Shown: positions 1-6,239 of the stretch, piece by piece
Position numbering within the stretch: position 1 is the stretch's first letter
How the letters are laid out: each line of letters starts with the position of its first letter
Source of the DNA: an uncultured Selenomonadaceae bacterium
Lineage (GTDB): Bacteria; Bacillota; Negativicutes; Selenomonadales; Selenomonadaceae
NCBI GenBank assembly: GCA_945637225.1
Contig: CALZDE010000037.1
Location: 1-13,222 of the forward strand
Direction of reading: 5' to 3'
Length of the DNA: 13,222 nucleotides
Notes under the pieces: model-generated
The model's input: only the letters and a program-made list of their open reading frames with translations
Database searches by the model: none
What the model was told of the DNA's origin: nothing
Made by a program: the position numbers and the translations under genes

Positions 1-173
1 GCCCAGCTTCCGAAGGAGTTGATGTAATCTGCTACCTGATGCATATCACCGCTCAGGCATACTGCCCAAAGCTCCTTGAAGAAATCTGGATTGCAGAGGT
101 AAGTAATGAGAAATAGCAGGCAAAGGCAGCCCACCGCCCCCAGCTTAATAGGAAGGGTAGAGCGTTTGTTCAT
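1..173 (-). CDS. TVP38/TMEM64-family membrane protein, N-terminal part (gene runs off the window)
   Basis: Reading the minus strand from an ATG at 173-171 gives 57 open codons to the window edge. The product starts MNKRSTLPIKLGAVG and has one hydrophobic segment at residues 11-27. A short amphipathic stretch follows, ending ...VADYINSFGSW. A first membrane segment followed by a 'xxYIxSFGxW' phrase is typical of the start of TVP38/TMEM64 (SNARE-associated, DedA-like) integral membrane proteins, whose conserved core would lie beyond the edge. The start is supported by AAAGGAA about 9 bases upstream. A second in-frame ATG lies 30 bases further upstream (203-201) inside a local duplication but has no ribosome binding site. 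The gene is divergent from corA. The family call rests only on the N-terminus; a different small membrane protein is possible. Confidence 0.6.
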   Translation of the reverse strand, partial: MNKRSTLPIKLGAVGCLCLLFLITYLCNPDFFKELWAVCLSGDMHQVADYINSFGSW

Positions 174-213
174 AGAAATCATTCCTTTATAGTTTTTATT
201 CATAGAAATTATT
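162..213. repeat. imperfect 30-base-period duplication over the start of the minus-strand gene
   Basis: On the minus strand, 213-192 and 183-162 are two copies of AATNATTTCTATGAANAAA plus flanking bases. They match at 18 of 22 positions and their starts are exactly 30 bases apart. Each copy contains an ATG, and the two ATGs are in the same frame, but only the downstream one has a Shine-Dalgarno sequence. It looks like a small tandem duplication of a translation start. Confidence 0.5.
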
Positions 214-263
214 TTATCATTTTTTTATGAAAAAAGCTAGAATAAATAGTAACAAAAAAATAG

Positions 264-293
264 TTGACGAAAAGGGTAGTTTAGTAGTAATAT
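264..293 (+). promoter_or_regulatory. sigma-A-type promoter for the corA leader
   Basis: TTGACG at 264-269 and TAATAT at 288-293 are separated by 18 bases, giving five of six consensus positions in each box. Transcription would start near base 300, leaving a leader of about 190 bases before the corA start codon. Confidence 0.65.
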
Positions 294-336
294 TTTATAT
301 GCTAGATAATTCAATTTTCAGAGGATGGTGAGGATA

Positions 337-441
337 ATGGATGCAGGCAGTCCTGATAGTAGTATAAAAACTAATAAAGAAAAACCAAAGCTAAATAAGG
401 GAGCTGTCTGTGCTTTAGCATATTTTATCATCTGCGGATAA
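337..441 (+). CDS. 34-codon leader-like reading frame upstream of corA
   Basis: An ATG at 337 opens a 34-residue frame that begins MDAGSPDSSIKTNKEKPK, continues through a hydrophobic stretch (AVCALAYFIICG) and ends at TAA 439-441. Possible ribosome binding sites are GAGGA at 321-325 (11 bases away) and GAGG at 330-333 (only 3 bases away). The frame is the same as corA, and no other stop separates this TAA from the corA start at 493. It lies inside the presumed corA transcript. I infer a leader peptide, by analogy with the short corL frame in front of Salmonella corA, but there is no visible sequence similarity. Alternatives are a decayed N-terminus of a membrane protein or a chance frame. Confidence 0.35.
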   Translation: MDAGSPDSSIKTNKEKPKLNKGAVCALAYFIICG

Positions 442-469
442 TCTGGCATTATTGCATTGGGCAGTTCCC
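399..469 (+). promoter_or_regulatory. possible long-range RNA stem in the corA leader
   Basis: GGGAGCTGTCT (399-409) can pair over 11 positions with GGGCAGTTCCC (459-469), counting three G-U pairs. The stem encloses 49 bases that include the stop codon of the small upstream frame and a smaller TTATC/GATAA hairpin. It ends seven bases before the corA ribosome binding site. No U-tract follows, so it is not an intrinsic terminator. A role in coupling leader translation to corA expression is inference. Confidence 0.35.
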
Positions 470-492
470 GTATGGAAAGGAGTACTTATAGC

Positions 493-1461
493 ATGTTACA
501 AATCTATAAGTCACTGGAGAGCGGTCCACTGCAGGAGCTTACTCTGAAAACTTTGGAAAAGGGTGCATGGATAAATATTGTTGACCCTACTCCTTATGAG
601 CTGAAGGTAGTAGGAAATCTCACAGAGGTTGAGCCTGATTTTCTGCGTTCAGCACTTGACGATGAGGAGCGTTCCCATACAGATGTAGAGGACGATAGTG
701 TCATGGTACTGACAAATGTTCCTGTAATGAGGGAGCATGGCAGTTATGATACTCTGCCTTTGGCAATTATTGTTACTCATGAGTACATCATTACGGTATG
801 TCTGGAGGAAACCCCTGTTATATCTGAGTTTAATCAGAATACAGCAAAGACCTTCCGCACCTTTAAGAGAACCCGTTTTTTATTTCAGATTCTTTATAAA
901 TCTGCGACCTTCTATCTGCGCTATCTGAGACAGATAAGCAAGCTGTCAGAGGAAATAGAGGATAATGTTTTAGAGAATAATATGCGTCATTCCATGCGTA
1001 ATCAGGAAATTCTCAACCTTTTGGAATTGCAGAAGGGCCTCACTTACTTCAACGCTTCACTCAGAAGTAATGGTGCCGTTTTGGATAAGCTGATGCGTCT
1101 GAGGTCAAGCACTAGCATGCAGACTATACTAAAAGTCTATGAGGAAGATGAAGATTTGCTGGAAGATGTTATTATAGAGAATAAGCAGGCGAGGGAAATG
1201 GCTGATATGTACAGTCAGATTTTGTCCCGCCTGTCAGCAACGGTATCTTCCATCATATCCAACAACCTGAATATGGTGATGCGATTCTTGGCGGCAATGA
1301 CTATTCTTTTGGCTATACCAACAGTTATTTCCAGCTTCTTCGGTATGAATGTTGACGTGCCTATGGCCGACTATCCTATGGCTTTTACCACGATTGGTGT
1401 ATTAGCTGCTATATTGACGGTATCCTGTGGACTCATTTTATGGAAAAAAGATATGTTCTAA
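493..1461 (+). CDS. corA: CorA-family Mg2+/divalent cation transport protein
   Basis: The 322-residue product has the CorA layout. A soluble cytoplasmic domain fills residues 1-260, including a long helical, charged stretch from about 145 to 260. Two C-terminal membrane segments follow at about 264-283 and 297-317. The signature GMN sits at 284-286 (FFGMNVDVPM), just after the first membrane segment, where it forms the ion entrance of the pentameric channel. The protein ends with a short positively charged tail (WKKDMF). I chose the ATG at 493 because AAAGGAG lies 10 bases upstream and MLQIYKS is a typical start for Firmicute members; the frame stays open back to 442. It probably imports Mg2+, but Co2+, Ni2+ or Zn2+ transport cannot be excluded from sequence. 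It has its own promoter and a long leader. Confidence 0.9.
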   Translation: MLQIYKSLESGPLQELTLKTLEKGAWINIVDPTPYELKVVGNLTEVEPDFLRSALDDEERSHTDVEDDSVMVLTNVPVMREHGSYDTLPLAIIVTHEYIITVCLEETPVISEFNQNTAKTFRTFKRTRFLFQILYKSATFYLRYLRQISKLSEEIEDNVLENNMRHSMRNQEILNLLELQKGLTYFNASLRSNGAVLDKLMRLRSSTSMQTILKVYEEDEDLLEDVIIENKQAREMADMYSQILSRLSATVSSIISNNLNMVMRFLAAMTILLAIPTVISSFFGMNVDVPMADYPMAFTTIGVLAAILTVSCGLILWKKDMF

Positions 1462-1519
1462 TTTTTGAGTTTGTTGTGTTTCATCGTTATGATTAAATTA
1501 TGCCTTGGGAGAATAAAAA

Positions 1520-2677
1520 ATGAAACAGGCAAGATTATATTTTTTAGATAATTTAAAAACGGTTATTATTGCATTGATGATTGCCCTGCACTGGGCTATG
1601 TGTTTTATGGCTTACGCACCTGAATGGTGGTATGTTGTCGACTACGAGCATACACATTTGCTTTTTACCTGTGTTGTTCTGTGGATTGATGTTTTCATCA
1701 TGCCAATCATGTTCTTTATATCAGGCTATTTCGGTATAGCTACTCTTGGAAAGCATGGCTATGGCAAGTGGTGGAAGGGAAAACTGCTGAGAATTGTTCT
1801 GCCATGGATTTTAGGTGTTATTATTTTTGCGGCACCTGTCAGTTATATTACCTTCTATACTAGGAATATTCCATTGGATTTTTGGACCTTCTGCTGGACG
1901 CTATTCTGGAATAACAACGGTATGCTGGAGCCTGGTGTTATGTTTTCCCATGTACAGTACTGGTATTTGGGTATGCTGACTCTCTGCTATATTATGCTGA
2001 CTGCGATAACAAAGGTATATCCTTCTATATTAGAAAGCAAGCTTGTTTCAGTACAGCCATCAAAGTTTTTTATCCCTGGTGTTTTGCTGTTTTGTTTGGC
2101 AAATACAGCCATTACCAATTATTACATAGGCAATGATGATTTGTGGCTGCATTTTTCCTATTTTTTTGTTTATCAGCCATGCCGTGTACTGACCTATCCT
2201 TTATTCTTTTTGGCAGGTGTTTATGCATGGCGTAATCATTGGTTTACCACAGGCGGTTATGTACCTAATCAGATGATTTGGTTTTCCTTGTTCGTCATTG
2301 TAAGCTTTGCATATCCTATATGGTACATTATGAATCCTTTTGTGACTTCCTCTATGGAGGTGCAGAAGGGCGTCTTGTGGGTGCTTCATGCGTTGCTTCT
2401 GGTATCAGCGGTATTTGGCTTTTTGGGCTTCTGCAAGGAAAATCTGGATTTTACCAATGGTGTGTTAAGCCGTCTGGCGGCTAATTCCTATACTATGTAC
2501 TACGTTCATATGGCGGTGCTTTTCCCAATTGTATATCTCATGGTGCCATTGGATTTAATAGTTTGGCTGAAGGCTCCACTGGTTTTCATTGTAGCGTACA
2601 TTGCTATCTATATAGTGGGAAGGATTTTCATGTTCCTGCCATTCTTTTCAGCAGGAAAGAAGGTTTTGGTGAAGTAA
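1520..2677 (+). CDS. acyltransferase family 3 integral membrane protein
   Basis: This 385-residue, strongly hydrophobic protein with about ten membrane segments matches the acyltransferase-3 (OafA/WecH-like) family. It opens with LYFLDNLKTVIIALMIALHW, which carries the conserved early His (His24). FFISGY at 65-70 and a conserved Arg in KLLRIVLPW (Arg91) follow. QYWYL lies at 146-150, and the last part has SYTMYYVHM (323-331) with a second conserved His330. Family members move acyl groups, usually acetyl or succinyl, from cytoplasmic donors onto sugars of the envelope or exopolysaccharide; the acceptor here cannot be read from sequence. It starts 58 bases after corA with GGGAGA seven bases before the ATG. 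There is no terminator between the genes, so cotranscription with corA is possible. No glycan gene is adjacent. Confidence 0.8.
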   Translation: MKQARLYFLDNLKTVIIALMIALHWAMCFMAYAPEWWYVVDYEHTHLLFTCVVLWIDVFIMPIMFFISGYFGIATLGKHGYGKWWKGKLLRIVLPWILGVIIFAAPVSYITFYTRNIPLDFWTFCWTLFWNNNGMLEPGVMFSHVQYWYLGMLTLCYIMLTAITKVYPSILESKLVSVQPSKFFIPGVLLFCLANTAITNYYIGNDDLWLHFSYFFVYQPCRVLTYPLFFLAGVYAWRNHWFTTGGYVPNQMIWFSLFVIVSFAYPIWYIMNPFVTSSMEVQKGVLWVLHALLLVSAVFGFLGFCKENLDFTNGVLSRLAANSYTMYYVHMAVLFPIVYLMVPLDLIVWLKAPLVFIVAYIAIYIVGRIFMFLPFFSAGKKVLVK

Positions 2678-2710
2678 CATTATCATTCATTTGAGCGTTA
2701 TAATAGGGAT

Positions 2711-2729
2711 AAAATGCTGATTGCATTTT
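2711..2729. repeat. inverted repeat at the radC promoter
   Basis: AAAATGC (2711-2717) and GCATTTT (2723-2729) are perfect inverted arms around five bases. The right arm overlaps the -35 box TTGCAT at 2721-2726. It lacks the GC content and T-tract of a terminator. A similar pair sits at the mreB promoter, so an operator is possible. Confidence 0.4.
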
Positions 2730-2750
2730 CTTGATTGAATGTGTTATAAT
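2721..2750 (+). promoter_or_regulatory. promoter for radC
   Basis: TTGCAT (2721-2726) and a perfect TATAAT (2745-2750) are 18 bases apart, and TG sits one base before the -10 (extended -10). Transcription should start near 2757. The promoter overlaps the first codons of the longest radC frame (from the TTG at 2731), which argues for the downstream start. A second GTTATAATAG copy lies 46 bases upstream (2697-2706) without a good -35. Confidence 0.7.
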
Positions 2751-2808
2751 AGAAAAACATGGAGTGTTTGACTGTTTCAAGCAGTTCTTGTCAGGAGTTG
2801 ATTTGGAT

Positions 2809-3495
2809 ATGGCTATGGTGCGTGATTTGCCCTTAGAGGACCGGCCGAGGGAGAGACTCATCAGTCATGGCTCAGAGCATTTAAGCAATGCGGAGCTTTT
2901 GGCTATTCTTATCAGAAGCGGTTCTAAGGATAAGTCGGCAATACAGCTGGCAGAAGAAGTATTAGGAATTTATAAGGAATCCGGCATACACAATATGTCA
3001 CAGGTGACGGTGGCGGAGCTTACCAAGCTGAAGGGAATAGGTGAGGCAAAGGCGGCAGAGATAATAGCTGCCATAGAGTTAGGCCGTCGCCTTTCGGTCA
3101 GCAAAAACGGCAATGTGGCAGTGGTAAGCGGGCCAGAGGATGTGGCGGCTTATGCTATACCGCGTCTGTCCTATCAGCAGAAAGAACATTTCTGTGTCAT
3201 GCTGATGAATATTAAGAATCATATCCTGTCCATGCAGACTATATCTGTCGGCAGTCTGACGGCTTCGGTAGTACATCCAAGAGAAGTCTTTAAGGCGGCG
3301 GTTCAGCAGTCGGCGGCTTCTATGATACTGATACACAACCATCCTAGCGGAGATCCTACACCCAGCCGGGAGGATATAGCAACAACAAACCGTATGGTAA
3401 GCGCTGGCAAGGTGATGGATATCCCCGTTTTGGACCATATTATTATTGGCAATAACAGATTCATTTCTATGAAAGAAAAGGGTCTGATAGCATAA
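2809..3495 (+). CDS. radC: RadC family JAMM/MPN-domain protein
   Basis: The 228-residue product has the usual RadC length and plan. An N-terminal helix-hairpin-helix region spans about 66-93 (VAELTKLKGIGEAKAAEII). A JAB/MPN domain follows with the JAMM metal-binding motif HNHPSGDPTPSRED, giving His176, His178, Ser186 and Asp189, and a candidate catalytic Glu159 (HPREVF). The cellular role of RadC is unsettled: the original recombination-repair link was withdrawn for E. coli, and a metal-dependent hydrolase activity is assumed from the fold. I start at the ATG at 2809 with AGGAG 11 bases upstream. A TTG two codons earlier has a better 5-base spacing and is a real alternative. Starts further upstream fall within the promoter. 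radC directly before mreB is a common arrangement in Firmicutes. Confidence 0.93.
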   Translation: MAMVRDLPLEDRPRERLISHGSEHLSNAELLAILIRSGSKDKSAIQLAEEVLGIYKESGIHNMSQVTVAELTKLKGIGEAKAAEIIAAIELGRRLSVSKNGNVAVVSGPEDVAAYAIPRLSYQQKEHFCVMLMNIKNHILSMQTISVGSLTASVVHPREVFKAAVQQSAASMILIHNHPSGDPTPSREDIATTNRMVSAGKVMDIPVLDHIIIGNNRFISMKEKGLIA

Positions 3496-3514
3496 ATAAG
3501 AAAATTTTCAAAAA

Positions 3515-3537
3515 AAATGCAAATTTTATTTGCATTT
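3515..3537. repeat. 10-base inverted repeat at the mreB promoter
   Basis: AAATGCAAAT (3515-3524) and ATTTGCATTT (3528-3537) are perfect inverted arms around TTT. The right arm contains the mreB -35 box (3530-3535). A perfect palindrome, GAAAATTTTC, lies just upstream at 3500-3509. The stem has only two G-C pairs per arm and no T-tract on the plus strand. It could be an operator or a weak radC terminator; on the minus strand it is followed by a T-run but no gene there needs one. Confidence 0.5.
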
Positions 3538-3558
3538 ACGTCGAGAAATGAGTATAAT
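3530..3558 (+). promoter_or_regulatory. promoter for the mreB operon
   Basis: TTGCAT (3530-3535) and a perfect TATAAT (3553-3558) are separated by 17 bases. This is the same -35 hexamer as at radC. Transcription would begin near 3565, giving a 5' leader of about 60 bases to the mreB start. Confidence 0.72.
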
Positions 3559-3623
3559 AAATCGGTAGCATTTTTTTATTGAATTTAAACTTGTTCTAGG
3601 TTTGAAGGGAGTCATATATAATT

Positions 3624-4664
3624 ATGTTTAATTTATTTGGTGGTTTTTCTCATGATATGGGTATTGACCTTGGTACTGCAAATACCTTGGTTCATGTAAA
3701 AGGTAAGGGTATCGTGCTTCGTGAGCCTTCCGTAGTTGCTATTAAGAGTGACAATGGTGAGGTTCTTGCAGTTGGCGAGGAAGCTAAGCGCATGATAGGC
3801 CGTACTCCTGGCAGCATTATTGCTATCCGTCCAATGAAGGATGGCGTTATTGCAGATTTTGATGTAACTCAGGCTATGCTGAAGTACTTCATCCGCAAGG
3901 CTATGAACAGCAAGTCCTCTATGGTTCGTCCAAGAGTAGTTGTTGGCGTTCCTTCTGGTGTTACTGAGGTAGAGAAGCGTGCTGTTATTGACGCTGCTCA
4001 GCAGGCTGGCGCACGTGAGGCATATCTCATTGAGGAGCCAATGGCAGCGGCTATCGGTGCTGGTCTCCCAGTAGAGGAAGCAACTGGTTCCATGGTAGTA
4101 GATATCGGCGGCGGTACCACTGAGATTGCTGTTATTTCTCTGGGCGGTATTGTTACCAGCTGTTCTATCCGTATCGGCGGTGATGAGATGGATTCTTCCA
4201 TTATTCAGCACATTAAGCGTGAGTACAACCTCATGATTGGTGAGCGTACTGCCGAGGATATTAAGATTAATATTGGTTCTGCTATTGTAAGCAGTACTGG
4301 TGATAAGACCATGGATATTCGTGGACGTGACCTGGTAAGCGGTCTGCCAAAGACTCTGACCATTCATGCAAGCGAGATTCGTGAGGCTCTGAGCGAGCCA
4401 ATTTTCAAGATTATTGATGCAGTTAAGAGCACTCTGGAGAAGACTCCACCTGAGCTGGCTGCTGATGTTATGGATCATGGTATCGTTATGACTGGCGGCG
4501 GTTCTCTGCTGACCAATCTGGATAAACTTCTGAGCCATGAGACTGGTATGCCTGTACTGGTATCCGAGGATGCTTTGTCCTGTGTAGGTGAGGGTACTGG
4601 CCGTTCCTTAGAGAATATTGAGCTTTTGAAGCGTGTCGTAATGACCACCAAAAAGCTTCGTTGA
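3624..4664 (+). CDS. mreB: rod shape-determining protein MreB (bacterial actin)
   Basis: The 346-residue product is a full-length MreB. The N-terminus MFNLFGGF is hydrophobic and suits membrane attachment. Actin-fold nucleotide motifs are intact: phosphate-1 DLGTANTLV at 15-23, the EEPMAAAIGAG connect region at 137-147, phosphate-2 DIGGGTTE at 160-167 and the adenosine loop GIVMTGGGSLL at 286-296. MreB forms short antiparallel filaments under the inner membrane and directs RodA-PBP2 wall synthesis. The ATG lies 12 bases after GGGAG, and the start matches the family. Codon use is strongly biased: almost all arginines are CGT, against the mixed CGT/CGC/CGG/AGA/AGG of radC. This points to high expression. 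It is the first gene of the mreB-to-minE block and has its own promoter. Confidence 0.98.
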   Translation: MFNLFGGFSHDMGIDLGTANTLVHVKGKGIVLREPSVVAIKSDNGEVLAVGEEAKRMIGRTPGSIIAIRPMKDGVIADFDVTQAMLKYFIRKAMNSKSSMVRPRVVVGVPSGVTEVEKRAVIDAAQQAGAREAYLIEEPMAAAIGAGLPVEEATGSMVVDIGGGTTEIAVISLGGIVTSCSIRIGGDEMDSSIIQHIKREYNLMIGERTAEDIKINIGSAIVSSTGDKTMDIRGRDLVSGLPKTLTIHASEIREALSEPIFKIIDAVKSTLEKTPPELAADVMDHGIVMTGGGSLLTNLDKLLSHETGMPVLVSEDALSCVGEGTGRSLENIELLKRVVMTTKKLR

Positions 4665-4700
4665 TTTAGATTGATTTGATTGAGTTTTTGAGGCGTGAAG

Positions 4701-5633
4701 ATGAGCCGTCTAAGAAGAAATGCGAATTCTGACAAAAAAATCTGGGTGCTGGTCTTTGTAATAGTCAGCGTTTTCTGTGTTATCTTCTTCGCAGCTAAGG
4801 GAAGGTTTACCACAGTGGTATCCAGCCAGGCTGTTATATCTGCCTTAGCACCTTTTCAGAGGGCTTTGGCGTGGGCAGGCAACGAAGTTGATTATGTTAC
4901 AGCTACCGTTTGGGAAGTAGTGACAGTTTACCATCAGAATGAAATGCTGAAAAATGAAGTAGTACAGCTGAGGCAGCAGAATCTGCAGGCGGGGGAATAT
5001 GAGGCGGAAAATATCCGTTTACGTGCCCTTCTTGATTATAAGGCTTCCTCCCGTCAATTTGACCTCGTGGCTGCTCAGGTAATTGGCCGTAACATGGATA
5101 CATGGACAAATGTAATTATGGTTAACCGTGGCTCTATGGACGGTATTGCTGTTAATATGCCGGTAATTACTGAAAAAGGATTGGTGGGTTTTGTAGTAGA
5201 GGTTTCACCTAATGCATCCAAGGTACAGCTGATTCTTGACCCAAGGTCTTCTGTTGGTACTTTGGTACAGCGTCCTGAATCAAGGGTTGCTGGTATCGTG
5301 CAGGGCAATATGGAAGATGCGATGTCACCTCAGATGGTGAATATTCCCCGTAATTCTGATATAAAAGAAGGGGATGTTATCGTTACATCTGGCTTTGGTG
5401 GTATTTATCCTAAAGGCTTGATGGTAGGTACTGTTGTATCGCTTCGTAATGATGATGCTGGTCTTTTGGAGATTGCTACTATGTCACCAGCGGCTGACTT
5501 TCAGAAGATTGAGGATGTAATGATTATTACGGCCTCCCGTGAAGCACCACCGGTACCACTTACACCGCCACCGCAGACTCCGGGGACAGAGACTAATCCT
5601 GATGGTACTCCTGTCAACCCGCCTAAGAAGTAA
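4701..5633 (+). CDS. mreC: rod shape-determining protein MreC
   Basis: The 310-residue product has a short basic cytoplasmic start, one membrane anchor (about 14-32) and a coiled-coil stretch from about 75 to 112. The periplasmic beta-domain of MreC follows (about 120-277), with family phrases such as NVIMVNRGSMDGI, MPVITEKGLVGFV and GDVIVTSGFGGIYPKGL. It scaffolds the elongasome and activates PBP2. The final 30 residues (281-310) form a Pro/Thr-rich tail outside the conserved domain. I prefer the ATG at 4701, with GAGG seven bases upstream; a GTG at 4695 is too close to that site. It lies 36 bases after mreB with no terminator between, so the two are cotranscribed. Confidence 0.95.
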   Translation: MSRLRRNANSDKKIWVLVFVIVSVFCVIFFAAKGRFTTVVSSQAVISALAPFQRALAWAGNEVDYVTATVWEVVTVYHQNEMLKNEVVQLRQQNLQAGEYEAENIRLRALLDYKASSRQFDLVAAQVIGRNMDTWTNVIMVNRGSMDGIAVNMPVITEKGLVGFVVEVSPNASKVQLILDPRSSVGTLVQRPESRVAGIVQGNMEDAMSPQMVNIPRNSDIKEGDVIVTSGFGGIYPKGLMVGTVVSLRNDDAGLLEIATMSPAADFQKIEDVMIITASREAPPVPLTPPPQTPGTETNPDGTPVNPPKK

Positions 5634-5645
5634 GCAGGTGGTATT

Positions 5646-6158
5646 ATGTTAGAGGTTATTGGTAAATGGCTGGCATTTGTGATGGCGGTTTTTGTTATGC
5701 AGTCATCATTCCTGCCGATTATTCATTATAATGGCGTTGGTCCTGACCTGCTTTTGCTGATTTTGGCTTCGTATGCCTTTTTCAAGGGAAGCAGAATGGG
5801 ATGCTTTATGGGGTTCCTCTTAGGGCTGTTTCAGGATTTGGCTACGGGAACTTTCTTTGGTGTCAACACCTTTACTAAGATGATAATAGGCTACGGCTGT
5901 GGTATTTTCTCCAAGCGTATCCTGAGAGATAGTTTTATATTGCCGGTATCGGCATCAATAATGTCGACAGCGGCGGCCTATCTCATTTCTGGCAGTATCA
6001 TGCTTTTGCTGGGCTACAAGTTCAACATATTGATACATGTTACTACCCATCTGGTACCAATGCTCTGTTATAATATTCTGTTGTCTTATCCAATGCATGC
6101 CATGGTGCGCAAAATGATAGACGACCCAGATGAAAATAAAAAAAGAGGTATACTCTGA
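5646..6158 (+). CDS. mreD: rod shape-determining protein MreD
   Basis: This 170-residue, very hydrophobic protein has about five membrane segments and no soluble domain, as expected for MreD. The second-segment signature is present: GPDLLLL at 32-38, then Gly56, Gly60, Asp64, Gly68, Gly72 and Phe76 (GFLLGLFQDLATGTFFG). MreD is an inner-membrane elongasome partner that acts with MreC on PBP2. The tail after the last membrane segment is short and charged (DDPDENKKRG). It starts 12 bases after mreC with AGGTGG four bases before the ATG, so it is tightly linked to mreC. mreBCD order is universal in rod-shaped bacteria, which makes this call safe despite low sequence conservation. Confidence 0.93.
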   Translation: MLEVIGKWLAFVMAVFVMQSSFLPIIHYNGVGPDLLLLILASYAFFKGSRMGCFMGFLLGLFQDLATGTFFGVNTFTKMIIGYGCGIFSKRILRDSFILPVSASIMSTAAAYLISGSIMLLLGYKFNILIHVTTHLVPMLCYNILLSYPMHAMVRKMIDDPDENKKRGIL

Positions 6159-6168
6159 TATACAATGC

Positions 6169-6190
6169 AGGCACCTTTTTCGGGGTGCCT
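6169..6190 (+). terminator. hairpin between mreD and mrdA, weak terminator or processing/attenuation site
   Basis: AGGCACC (6169-6175) pairs with GGTGCCT (6184-6190) around an eight-base loop, TTTTTCGG. The following bases are TGTCTGC, so there is no proper T-tract and full termination is unlikely. The 81-base gap also has a TAATAT at 6217-6222 without a clear -35. Partial termination or an RNA end-stabilising role would let mreBCD and mrdA be expressed at different levels. Confidence 0.4.
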
Positions 6191-6239
6191 TGTCTGCTAT
6201 GTATGATGTTGTGAGTTAATATAGAAAAGAGGTATAAGC

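Larger units (their letters stand above)
174..492. other. divergent intergenic region between the TVP38-like gene and corA
   Basis: This 319-base stretch holds no conventional gene. Its left third is very AT-rich. For the minus-strand gene the only promoter candidate I see is a weak extended -10 (TGATAAAAT on the minus strand at 219-211) without a convincing -35. The right part holds the corA promoter (264-293), a 34-codon reading frame (337-441), a possible long-range stem (399-409 with 459-469) and the corA ribosome binding site AAAGGAG at 476-482. Together these suggest a 5' leader of about 190 bases in front of corA. Confidence 0.5.

Noticed and set aside
321..436. Possible M-box (ykoK) magnesium riboswitch before corA
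   Set aside because: Only a GGTGAGG match is shared with the M-box core. I could not find the other conserved blocks or a terminator, and a different stem fits better. A covariance-model search would decide it.
2731..2808. Longer N-terminus for RadC starting at TTG 2731
   Set aside because: The extra codons overlap the -10 box of the radC promoter, so they would lie upstream of the transcription start, and the added residues do not look like RadC.
3515..3537. Inverted repeat as an intrinsic terminator of radC
   Set aside because: The arms have only two G-C pairs each and no T-tract follows on the plus strand. The right arm contains the mreB -35 box, so an operator is more plausible.
3633..4538. 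301-codon open frame on the minus strand
   Set aside because: It lies wholly opposite mreB, whose protein motifs and codon bias explain the sequence. The minus-strand translation is rich in Asn, Thr and Ser, resembles no family, and has no promoter or ribosome binding site that I can see.
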